A stretch of DNA of 41,917 bases from a virus. Under the pieces are notes generated by a model. The model ran no database searches. It saw only the letters and a program-made list of their open reading frames with translations, and was not told where the DNA came from. The position numbers were made by a program, and so were the translations under genes. Below are positions 13,275-20,398 of the stretch, piece by piece. The stretch lies in the IMG/VR virus record IMGVR_UViG_3300034012_000266, positions 1 through 41,917 of that record; one strand, 5' to 3'. Position 1 is the stretch's first letter, and each line of letters opens with the position of its first letter.

Positions 13275-14620
13275 CCGCCGTAACGCTTAGCCAGTCGTGC
13301 CTGATACACCCGTTCCGCCCATCCTCGCTTATAGCCGCGTTGCTGTGCTAGTTGGCGGAGGGCCTCAAGGTCGGTGGCTTTGCCCTGCTCGCGGCGTTTG
13401 GTTACAGCGATCTCTTGCAGCTCGCCATCAACTATCTTGATTTCCCGCGGCTCAAGCGGGGCGAACACATGCCCGCACTCGCGGCATACCTGCGCGGCGC
13501 TCATGCTGGTCGCAAAGCATACCGGGCATACCTTGACACTGGGCGCCTGCTCGCGGTCACGCTTGACTAGGCCATCCAGCGTCCACTCACGTTCCTCTAG
13601 GTGGTGGCCGAGTCTGAGCGTGTTGCCGACGTGATCCAGAACCACTGCAGCAGCCTTACCAGGTGATGGCCTTAGGCAGCGACCGATCATCTGAAGGTGC
13701 AGGCTGGTGGATGCCGTAGGCCGCAGCAGGATGCAGCCGCCGACGCTAGGTACGTCCACGCCCTCACCAATCAGTGCGCAGCTAGTCAGGACCTTTAGGT
13801 TGCCTACCGCTAGCCGTTGCAGCAACTCCCGCCTAGTGCCGGCATCCATGGTGCCATCAATCGAATCCGCGGCAATACCAGCCGACTGGAACAGATGTGC
13901 CACCGCCTCGGCATGGGCCACTGAGCAGCAGAACGCAATTGCCGTCTGGCCATCGAGGTGCTTGCGGTAGTGGGACACCGCATCACCCATGATGGAGCCA
14001 ATCCGGTGCTCAGCCTCTTTGGTGTCGAAGTCGCCCATGCGTTTACGCAGGCCGTCCGCGTCAAACCCAGGCGGCGCTAGCACCTTGGCTGCAGCAATGA
14101 ATCCTTCATCCGTTAGCTGTTGCGCTGTTGGGCCTTCAACCATCGCTTCGTAATGCTCCCCCAGCCCACGGCCATCACCGCGTATCGGCGTAGCCGTAAC
14201 GCCAAGCAGTTTGGCGGCTGCAAAGTGCTCAATGGTCTTGCTCCACGTGCCAGCAGTGGTGTGGTGCGCCTCGTCCACCACTAGAAGCTGGAAGAAATCC
14301 CTCGGCAGCAGGTGCAACCTCCGGGCGACGGTTTGGACTGATGCCACCTGTACGGCGTGGCTTAGGTCCATTGCTTTGCCGGCACTGATGCGGCCATGAG
14401 GCACTGTCATCGCCCGACTGGCTTGATCCAGCAACTCCTGTCGATGCACCAGCACCAGCACGCGGTTGCCCTTTTTGGCGGCTTGCTCGGCGATGTAGCT
14501 GAAGCAAACCGTCTTGCCGCCGCCGGTTGGCAGCACTGCTAAGACTGACCGCTTGCCTAGCTGGTACTGCAAGCGAATGTCGGTGATTAGTTGTTGTTGG
14601 TAGGGGCGGAGGTTAATCAT
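13271..14620 (-). CDS. DEAH-box SF2 helicase
   Basis: A 449-residue helicase. Walker A PTGGGKT (31-37), DEAH (116-119), motif III TAT (142-144) in LLGVTATPIRGDG, a second RecA domain with TSCALIGEGVDVPSVGGCILLRPT, and motif VI as QMIGRCLRP. Near residue 370 is a zinc knuckle (VCPVCFAT...VCRECGHVF). The build is that of restriction-helicase/RecQ-like SF2 enzymes commonly found in phage replication blocks. It could restart or remodel forks. It overlaps the HNH gene upstream by 8 bases. Confidence 0.92.
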   Translation of the reverse strand: MINLRPYQQQLITDIRLQYQLGKRSVLAVLPTGGGKTVCFSYIAEQAAKKGNRVLVLVHRQELLDQASRAMTVPHGRISAGKAMDLSHAVQVASVQTVARRLHLLPRDFFQLLVVDEAHHTTAGTWSKTIEHFAAAKLLGVTATPIRGDGRGLGEHYEAMVEGPTAQQLTDEGFIAAAKVLAPPGFDADGLRKRMGDFDTKEAEHRIGSIMGDAVSHYRKHLDGQTAIAFCCSVAHAEAVAHLFQSAGIAADSIDGTMDAGTRRELLQRLAVGNLKVLTSCALIGEGVDVPSVGGCILLRPTASTSLHLQMIGRCLRPSPGKAAAVVLDHVGNTLRLGHHLEEREWTLDGLVKRDREQAPSVKVCPVCFATSMSAAQVCRECGHVFAPLEPREIKIVDGELQEIAVTKRREQGKATDLEALRQLAQQRGYKRGWAERVYQARLAKRYGG

Positions 14621-15011
14621 TCACATGCACTCCATAGCGATTAAATGACTCGCGAATGCGATGAATGCCAGAATGGCACTCTTTGCACACAATTTGAATG
14701 TTGTCGCGTTCATCGGTGCCGCCGTTTTGCACCTCAATAATGTGATGCGCCTCAAGTGGCACCATTGGTTGCAGAGACTTAAGTAATGCTCGGCTGCGCA
14801 GGCATGTCCAGCAATAATCCCGCATATCATCAGGCACCAAGTCGAACAAATCGCGATTGACTTTGCGGCGGACCGTTTTCAGCTCGCTTGGCTTTGAGAT
14901 CCACATGTGCCCATGCATAGGGCAACGAATCTCGCCGTGATGCTGGGTGTCGGGTCGAAGCTTGAACGGTGATTCTTGCCCGCATTTGGGGCATGGATGA
15001 GTAGATGTCAC
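14613..15011 (-). CDS. HNH endonuclease with N-terminal zinc ribbon
   Basis: A 132-residue protein. CPKCGQ near the N-terminus and CPMHGH about 20 residues on make a zinc ribbon. YCWTCLRSRALL...LEAHHIIEVQNGGTDERDNIQIVCKECHSGIH is a complete HNH fold: CxxC, HH with catalytic His, N, then CxxCH. It lies between two SF2 helicases and overlaps each by 4-8 bases. It may act with them on DNA, or be a homing nuclease that has become part of the operon. Confidence 0.88.
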   Translation of the reverse strand: MTSTHPCPKCGQESPFKLRPDTQHHGEIRCPMHGHMWISKPSELKTVRRKVNRDLFDLVPDDMRDYCWTCLRSRALLKSLQPMVPLEAHHIIEVQNGGTDERDNIQIVCKECHSGIHRIRESFNRYGVHVND

Positions 15012-17266
15012 ACCAGTACCCCCTGCTTGTTGCTGGCAACCTCTGTCAGGTTTTTGACGGCGCAGTTGTAATACGACGGCTTCAGTTCAAAGCCAACAAA
15101 CCGGCGATCCATCTGCAGGCTGCAGTAGCCCTCGCTGCCGATGCCGGCGAACGGGCTGAGCACTAGGTCGCCAGGGTTGCTCCACAGTTGCAGGCCGCGG
15201 CGAATCACCTCAAGTTGCAGCGGGCAAATGTGCCGCTCATCCTCGTTGGCGCGGGCGCTGCGGTACTGGAGCGTGTCCGATGGGTTGATGTCCATCCATA
15301 CCGGGCTGGCATACCGCTGCCAGATGTTGATGGAATCCTTGATTGGATCCTTGCTCTTAGGTGGTGGATTCTCGCCCGCAAACTCCGTGAATGGTCCAGC
15401 CACAGGCTCAGGGTTATCGCCCAATTTGCGCACCGTTACCAGATAGTCCGGGATGCCTTGGCGGCTTAGCGCGGAGTCCTTACGCACTTGCTTATGCAGC
15501 AGGCCGATTGCCTTGGTGCGCTGCATTGCGGTGACCGGATCTTTCCATATGCACACCTCGCTATGGAATACAAATCCAGCAGCTTGGAATATGCGCAGCA
15601 TGTCACCACGGAAGTCCTTCACACCAATAAACCCATCGCGCTCTTTGCTGCTAGGCAGATTCATGCAGTGGAAGCTGATCAACCTGCCAGGCATCATCAC
15701 CCGATGCAGCTCCTTAGCCAGGAACACGAAGTGATCAAAGAACTCCTGCTCGGTGCGGCTGTTGCCCATATCACGGTCACTATTGCTGTAGGTATACAGC
15801 GACGCAAATGGTGGGCTGAAGATGCTGTAGTGGATGCTATCCGCGTCGAGTTGCTTGATGCTCTCCACGCAGTCGCCCATGTACATGTCCCAGTTGTCGC
15901 CTGACTTGTGCTCAGTGACATGTGGCATCACCTGCCGCTGGATCTTCTTGAGTTGTTCCATGGTTTGTTGCTTCATGATTTCAACCATTGATTGTGCCAT
16001 TTGGATACTGTCCGCTTCTTTACGACGGATGTTTTCAATCACGCGGCCTTCGCCTACGTCGTAGATGATGTGCGCATTAACTGGTTGCTGTTGCCCAAAT
16101 CGCCAGCACCTACGGATGGCTTGATAGAAAGCCTCGTAGCTATGGCTCAGCCCAACAAATGCGACGTTATGGCACCGCTGGAAGTTAAGGCCAAACCCAA
16201 AGATGCTGGGCTTGCTGACCAATACGCGGATCTTGCCATCTTGAAAGTCGATGGCCGCTTGCCGCTTGTGGTCATCGCTATCAGCGCCGCATACCTCAAC
16301 GGCGCCATCAATGGCAGCCGTTAGCGCTTTGCTCTCGTCATTTAAATCACACCACACCAACCACTGCTCACCGTTGCCATTGGCAAGCTGCGCTGCAGCG
16401 TCAACCCGCAGTTGCAGGCTGGCCTTACGCACCTTGCGCTGATCGTTAAGGCTGCGGGCCTCCATGGCAAATAACGCCATCTGGCCTGCGTCATCAGCAA
16501 CTGCTTCGCGTGGTGTTTCCACCGTGAAATCTTGGATCTGCAGTGCCGGCAACACAAAGTCGCCATCGTCATATCCCAGATCCGATGGCTTGCGGATCGT
16601 CACCGCCCAACTGCACACCCACTCCCAGAACTTGCTTCGTGCGTGACCCTTGAGCCGCCACTTAGCAGTGTCGCCGCCGTCATGCACAAAGAACATCGCC
16701 AGCATCTCAGTGCGCGTCATCACCCCTACGAACTCAGCATGGTTGCCGAGCTCCATGTGGTCGTTAGGTGCTGGCGTAGCTGAGCAGGCCAAGCGGTATG
16801 GCGTCTGCGCAAATGACTCGATGATCTGGTTGCGGGTCTTGCCGGTGTATGCCTTAAGGATGCTGCTCTCATCCAGCACCACGCCTGCAAAGCTGCTGGC
16901 GTCAAAGTGCGCCAACTTCTCATAGTTGGTCACCGTGATGCCGGGATTCACCTCATCTTGCGTTGCCGCAAACTGGCATGGGATCTTGAACTTGCTGCCC
17001 TCGCGGACGGTTTGATGCGCAACCGCAAGCGGCGCTAACACCAGCACATTGCCGCCGGTTTCTAGGTGCACCTGATGCGCCCATTCAAGCTGCATGGCGG
17101 TTTTGCCCATACCGCAATCAGCCCATATGCAGAACTTGCCTACGCGGCACGCCATGGTCACGATGTCCCGCTGAAACGGAAACAGTGATGCGGTGAACTG
17201 CTGCGGGTCAAATCCTGCTGGCTTGCAGGCGCTGGACTTGGAAGCAAGGAAGTCTTGGTAAGTCAT
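15008..17266 (-). CDS. fusion of SNF2-like SF2 helicase and beta-class N4/N6 DNA methyltransferase
   Basis: A 752-residue two-part protein. N-terminal ATPase (about 25-420): FPFQRDIVTMACRVGKFCIW then ADCGMGKT (Walker A, 49-56), VVLDESS (132-135, in place of DEAH), SATPAP (162-167), SKPSIFGFGLNFQ and QAIRRCWRFGQ (motif VI, 382-391). C-terminal methyltransferase (about 455-752): MGDCVESI, catalytic SPPF (484-487), then AdoMet-binding SPFAGIGSEG (704-713), so motif IV precedes motif I (beta class). The fusion is known from various phages, usually seen as a modification or anti-restriction enzyme. It is the first gene of the leftward operon, starting 20 bases from the -10 box of its promoter. Confidence 0.92.
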   Translation of the reverse strand: MTYQDFLASKSSACKPAGFDPQQFTASLFPFQRDIVTMACRVGKFCIWADCGMGKTAMQLEWAHQVHLETGGNVLVLAPLAVAHQTVREGSKFKIPCQFAATQDEVNPGITVTNYEKLAHFDASSFAGVVLDESSILKAYTGKTRNQIIESFAQTPYRLACSATPAPNDHMELGNHAEFVGVMTRTEMLAMFFVHDGGDTAKWRLKGHARSKFWEWVCSWAVTIRKPSDLGYDDGDFVLPALQIQDFTVETPREAVADDAGQMALFAMEARSLNDQRKVRKASLQLRVDAAAQLANGNGEQWLVWCDLNDESKALTAAIDGAVEVCGADSDDHKRQAAIDFQDGKIRVLVSKPSIFGFGLNFQRCHNVAFVGLSHSYEAFYQAIRRCWRFGQQQPVNAHIIYDVGEGRVIENIRRKEADSIQMAQSMVEIMKQQTMEQLKKIQRQVMPHVTEHKSGDNWDMYMGDCVESIKQLDADSIHYSIFSPPFASLYTYSNSDRDMGNSRTEQEFFDHFVFLAKELHRVMMPGRLISFHCMNLPSSKERDGFIGVKDFRGDMLRIFQAAGFVFHSEVCIWKDPVTAMQRTKAIGLLHKQVRKDSALSRQGIPDYLVTVRKLGDNPEPVAGPFTEFAGENPPPKSKDPIKDSINIWQRYASPVWMDINPSDTLQYRSARANEDERHICPLQLEVIRRGLQLWSNPGDLVLSPFAGIGSEGYCSLQMDRRFVGFELKPSYYNCAVKNLTEVASNKQGVLV

Positions 17267-17281
17267 AGGCCGTGTCAGGCC

Positions 17282-17309
17282 TTGCCAGCGTAGCAGCCGC
17301 TGCTACAGT
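17282..17309 (+). promoter_or_regulatory. rightward early promoter
   Basis: TTGCCA (17282-17287) and TACAGT (17304-17309) are 16 bases apart. The GTG of the RHH gene is only 24 bases after the -10 box, so the leader would be about 17 bases long and has no Shine-Dalgarno sequence. Confidence 0.5.
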
Positions 17310-17315
17310 GTGCAA
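17287..17315 (-). promoter_or_regulatory. leftward early promoter
   Basis: On the minus strand TTGCAC (17315-17310) and TACGCT (17292-17287) are 17 bases apart, followed 20 bases later by the ATG of the helicase-methyltransferase (17266). It overlaps the rightward promoter and the palindrome at 17290-17306. Confidence 0.55.
17290..17306. promoter_or_regulatory. 17-bp palindromic operator candidate
   Basis: GTAGCAG-CCG-CTGCTAC is a perfect 7-bp inverted repeat with a 3-bp centre. It fills the spacer of both overlapping divergent promoters and enters their -10 boxes. A dimeric RHH protein is encoded immediately to the right, a natural candidate ligand. Confidence 0.6.
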
Positions 17316-17332
17316 GCACCTAGCCCAGCACC

Positions 17333-17494
17333 GTGCGACTGAGCCATCCAACCCATATACGTCTGACCATCGAGCAACTGCAACGTCTTGACTCATGGCG
17401 TGGTGATCGCATGAATCGCGCTACCGCTATACGGCTGCTACTGGATCAAGCACTGCGGTTGCACGTGGACGGCATCCTGCCGGGAACAAAATGA
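17333..17494 (+). CDS. ribbon-helix-helix (CopG-type) regulator
   Basis: GTG 17333 to TGA 17492-17494, 53 residues: begins MRLSHPTHIRLTIEQLQRLD, then SWRGDRMNRATAIRLLLDQAL and RLHVDGILPGTK. It matches the CopG pattern: beta strand (THIRLT), helix 1 (IEQLQRLDSW), turn, helix 2 (NRATAIRLLLDQAL). Its stop overlaps the ATG of the primase gene (ATGA 17491-17494). Placed directly after the shared divergent promoter and its palindrome, it is likely an autorepressor of both early units. Confidence 0.72.
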   Translation: MRLSHPTHIRLTIEQLQRLDSWRGDRMNRATAIRLLLDQALRLHVDGILPGTK

Positions 17495-19557
17495 CGATCC
17501 ACGATGAGTTAGCCCGTCTACCTGACGGCTGGGGATTTGTTGCGGTTGATGGCGAGAAGCGCCCATACCAGAAGGCATGGCAAGACAACCCACTATCCAA
17601 AGCCAAGCTGGCTGCCGAGCTAAAAGCCGGTCGCGCTCGTGCTATTGGCGTTTGCTGTGGTGTCCCATCCGGTGGCCTGCTGTTTCTTGACCATGACGGC
17701 AAGTCAGCTAGCACCATCCTCCGCGACTGGGGCTGCCCCATGTCATCGCTGCCGCGTAGCTGGACTGTTACGTCTGGCCGCGACGGCAGATTTCAAGTCA
17801 TCTACCAAGTGCCGGAGCACTACTGGGATGGCATCGCCACACGCAAATACAAGACCGGTGTCACCGATGCCGAAGGCAAACCCGAGCAGGTGGAACTGCG
17901 CTGGACCGGGTGCCAGTCCGTTGTAGCAGGTGATCACCCGCTAACGCCCGGTTACCGCTGGGTGCGCGGCTACGCCCCTGGTAACCTGCCCATTGCTGAA
18001 GCACCGCCCGAGTTGCTGGAGCGGATGCTCAAGCCTGTGGCTGCTGCTCCGGTGCCAGCACCGGAGCCGCGTGCCGCCGGCACCGATGACACCGCCAGGG
18101 CGCGGTCATACCTCGATGCCTTAGATGCCAGTCGCGCTGACGACTACGACGACTGGTTAGCCGTTGGCATGGCGCTCCACAGCCTCGGTGATGACAGCCT
18201 CCTAGACGACTGGGAGCAATGGTCAGCGCAGTCCGGTAAGCACAAGCCCAGCGATTGCCACCGCAAGTGGCGCAGCTTTAAGAAGTCAGGCATCACCATT
18301 GGCACCCTTGGCGATATGGCCAAGAAAGATGGCTGGCGTAGCAGTGCTGTTGCTCGCAAGGTTGTGGGTGGCAGCGGCGGCGGCGGTTCTGAGGCTAATG
18401 CGCCGCCGATCATCACCAAACCCGAGAAGTTGGAAACCGCAGAACTGCTGGCGTTTCTGCGTAGCAAATGCGATGACATCCGCTACAACATCTTCACCCA
18501 GCAAATTGAAATCAAAGAGCAGGTTGTAGAAGGTGCCGACCGCTTCTACCTAAAGCTGGCGGAAATGGGCTACAAGGTCAGCAAAGAACTGGCAATCGAC
18601 TGCCTTGTCCAGGTAGCCAATGAGAACCTCTACGACCCCGTCCGCGAATACCTCGAATGGTGCGCCAACAGCACTGAGCCGACATATATCGACCGCCTAG
18701 CCACCACTTACCTCAGGCCCGATGATGAGGTCCAGCAAGAGCCCACCATCTACGACGAGATGCTAAAGCGCACCCTTATCGGTGCAGTAGCCCGTGCCTT
18801 TAATCCCGGCTGCAAGCATGACACCGCCTGCGTCATCATGGGCGATCAAGGTGCATACAAATCCAGCTTTTGGCAGTGCCTAGGTGGTCCGTTCTTTAGT
18901 GATGCGCTTGGTGACATCACAACCAAAGACGACATCATGGTGCTCCACCGATCATGGATGATGGAATGGGCAGAGTTGGATCACATCACCAATCGCAAGC
19001 ACGCCGGACAGGTTAAAGCCTTCTTATCGCAAGCGGTTGACCTACTCCGTGTGCCATATGGCAAGGCTGTTGAATCATTCCCACGCCGTGGCATCATCGT
19101 TGGAACAACCAACAAAACCGCTGGCTTTTTGGTTGATGAAACCGGCAACCGCCGCTTCTGGGTTATCCCCACTACCAAGACCCAGCAGGACCAAATCAAT
19201 ACCGCTGCACTATTGCTAGAGCGTGATGCCATATGGGCTGCTGCTGTCAAGATGTACCGCGATGGCGAGTCCAGCCGGTTACCTGCTGCAATGGAGGATC
19301 GCATCACTGAAGAGAACAACACCTACCTGATCGACTCCCCATGGCGTAGTCCCATCATTGAATACCTTGATCGGCGTTCGGGTATTGAACTGCTCACATC
19401 TGAGGAGATATTGGAGTATGCCATCAAGAAACCCCTGGAGCGCCAAAGCCGTGCTGATCAGATGCAGGTGGCATCCATTCTTAAGGATCTCGGGTGGGTC
19501 AAGAAACGAGAGGCAACAGGGCGCCGGAGGTGGTATTACAGCAGGTCAGACGGTTAG
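17491..19557 (+). CDS. primase-polymerase / VirE-type helicase replication protein
   Basis: A 688-residue replication protein. Residues about 1-175 are a bifunctional primase-polymerase domain with the acidic pair LFLDHDG (D67, D69) and VVAGDHP (H149). Residues about 205-285 resemble PriCT-2 (YDDWLAVGMALHSLGDD...CHRKWRSFKKSGITIGTLGDMAK). After a Gly-rich linker, residues about 420-620 are a VirE/VapE P-loop helicase: IMGDQGAYKS (Walker A position), SWMMEWAELD, sensor IIVGTTN (N541) and GNRRFW with the arginine finger. It would prime and unwind at the phage origin. The P-loop has Tyr where Gly is usual before Lys (GDQGAYKS). The stop lies inside the left arm of the candidate origin. Confidence 0.9.
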   Translation: MTIHDELARLPDGWGFVAVDGEKRPYQKAWQDNPLSKAKLAAELKAGRARAIGVCCGVPSGGLLFLDHDGKSASTILRDWGCPMSSLPRSWTVTSGRDGRFQVIYQVPEHYWDGIATRKYKTGVTDAEGKPEQVELRWTGCQSVVAGDHPLTPGYRWVRGYAPGNLPIAEAPPELLERMLKPVAAAPVPAPEPRAAGTDDTARARSYLDALDASRADDYDDWLAVGMALHSLGDDSLLDDWEQWSAQSGKHKPSDCHRKWRSFKKSGITIGTLGDMAKKDGWRSSAVARKVVGGSGGGGSEANAPPIITKPEKLETAELLAFLRSKCDDIRYNIFTQQIEIKEQVVEGADRFYLKLAEMGYKVSKELAIDCLVQVANENLYDPVREYLEWCANSTEPTYIDRLATTYLRPDDEVQQEPTIYDEMLKRTLIGAVARAFNPGCKHDTACVIMGDQGAYKSSFWQCLGGPFFSDALGDITTKDDIMVLHRSWMMEWAELDHITNRKHAGQVKAFLSQAVDLLRVPYGKAVESFPRRGIIVGTTNKTAGFLVDETGNRRFWVIPTTKTQQDQINTAALLLERDAIWAAAVKMYRDGESSRLPAAMEDRITEENNTYLIDSPWRSPIIEYLDRRSGIELLTSEEILEYAIKKPLERQSRADQMQVASILKDLGWVKKREATGRRRWYYSRSDG

Positions 19558-19750
19558 ACGGCAGTCAGGCACTGGCTTTTCGCCGTCCTAACCTCCCAAC
19601 CCGACCGACCTACCTAGAAGAGTTTCCCTAACCCCCCTCCTCCCCCCTTTTACTTATTCTTTTTAAGAGGTTAGGTTGGTTAGACGGTTAGGTAAAGCCA
19701 GTCCACGACTGACGTCTAACCGTCCAAACCTCCGAAAACAGGTCAGACGG
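19544..19750. other. candidate replication origin: inverted repeats, iterons, G-rich strand and AT-rich stretch
   Basis: This ~200-base region includes the only long stretch without a gene on the right arm (19558-19757). GGTTAGACGG occurs at 19552-19561 and 19678-19687 and inverted (CGTCTAACC) at 19713-19721. GGTCAGACGG occurs at 19544-19553 and 19741-19750. The stretch 19549-19593 is largely repeated in inverted form at 19678-19725, so a long cruciform is possible. Between the arms lie a C-rich tract (19626-19647) and an AT-rich tract (19648-19667). It directly follows the primase-helicase gene. Alternative: a large attenuator hairpin between early genes. Confidence 0.6.
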
Positions 19751-19757
19751 CTGCAAA

Positions 19758-20042
19758 ATGCAAGAAATCAAAGTCCGATTCAATCCCGCTGATATCCACC
19801 ACTTGGATCAGCAGGCAGGCGTTGCTGGCACCAGTCGCGCAGGGCTCATCCGTGACAGAGCGTTAAGCAGTGGCTTGCCACGGTTGACCACAGCGGCATA
19901 CCATGCGCTGGTGGCTGATGCCGTGTCCTACATGCGCGGCGACCTGCCACGCCTTCAAGTGGAAACCCTCGTCGCATATGTCATCACCCGACTTGATCAA
20001 CATCAGCGCCAAGCAGACGCCAGTCATCAACCGACTCCATGA
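19758..20042 (+). CDS. ribbon-helix-helix-like DNA-binding protein
   Basis: A 94-residue protein. MQEIKVRFNPADIHHLDQQAGVAGTSRAGLIRDRAL has the strand (IKVRF), helix 1 (PADIHHLDQQAG) and helix 2 (SRAGLIRDRAL) of an RHH domain like CopG/MobC. The C-terminal half is helical. Its start is 8 bases from the last repeat of the candidate origin, so it may bind there or control the genes after it. Confidence 0.72.
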   Translation: MQEIKVRFNPADIHHLDQQAGVAGTSRAGLIRDRALSSGLPRLTTAAYHALVADAVSYMRGDLPRLQVETLVAYVITRLDQHQRQADASHQPTP

Positions 20043-20046
20043 AGCC

Positions 20047-20190
20047 ATGACGCAGGCACTTGCCTACGCCCATGCCATTCGTGATAATGCCCAAGATGAC
20101 GGCACACCCATCCCATTGGACCTTGTGGCTTCTTTTCAAGAAACTTATGAACAAATCATTGCCGCCCTTGCTGAGGCAGCCAGCATCTGA
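20047..20190 (+). CDS. 47-residue helical protein, unknown
   Basis: ATG 20047 lies 4 bases after the previous stop and gives MTQALAYAHAIRDNAQDDGT, PIPLDLVASFQETYEQIIAALAEAASI. Two amphipathic helices, acidic. Earlier in-frame ATGs fall inside the previous gene. Overlaps the start of the DUF3310 gene in another frame. Function unknown. Confidence 0.55.
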   Translation: MTQALAYAHAIRDNAQDDGTPIPLDLVASFQETYEQIIAALAEAASI

Positions 20191-20398
20191 TCCGGTTAAC
20201 CACCCCAGTCACTACACCGCTGGCAACATCGAGTGCATCGACGCCATCCAAGCCGCGCTCACCCCTGAGCAGTTCATCGGGTACTGCCGTGGCAATGCCA
20301 TCAAGTACATCTGGCGCACTGATCACAAAGGTGGCGCCGAAGACCTCCGCAAAGCAATCTGGTATCTCAACCGTGCAATTTACAACCTGTCAATTTGA
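20147..20398 (+). CDS. DUF3310 protein (T7 gp1.7-related family)
   Basis: Taken from ATG 20147, 83 residues. The core DPVNHPSHYTAGNIECIDAI...PEQFIGYCRGNAIKYIWRTDHKGGAEDLRKAIWYLNRAI is a textbook DUF3310. The T7 member gp1.7 is linked to nucleotide kinase activity, but for most members the role is not known. It overlaps the preceding gene by 44 bases and the clamp gene (GTG 20373) by 26, typical of compressed early phage genes. Confidence 0.85.
   Translation: MNKSLPPLLRQPASDPVNHPSHYTAGNIECIDAIQAALTPEQFIGYCRGNAIKYIWRTDHKGGAEDLRKAIWYLNRAIYNLSI

Noticed and set aside
15488-15904. 138-codon plus-strand frame opposite the helicase-methyltransferase
   Set aside because: Antisense to the catalytic methyltransferase domain; no motif.
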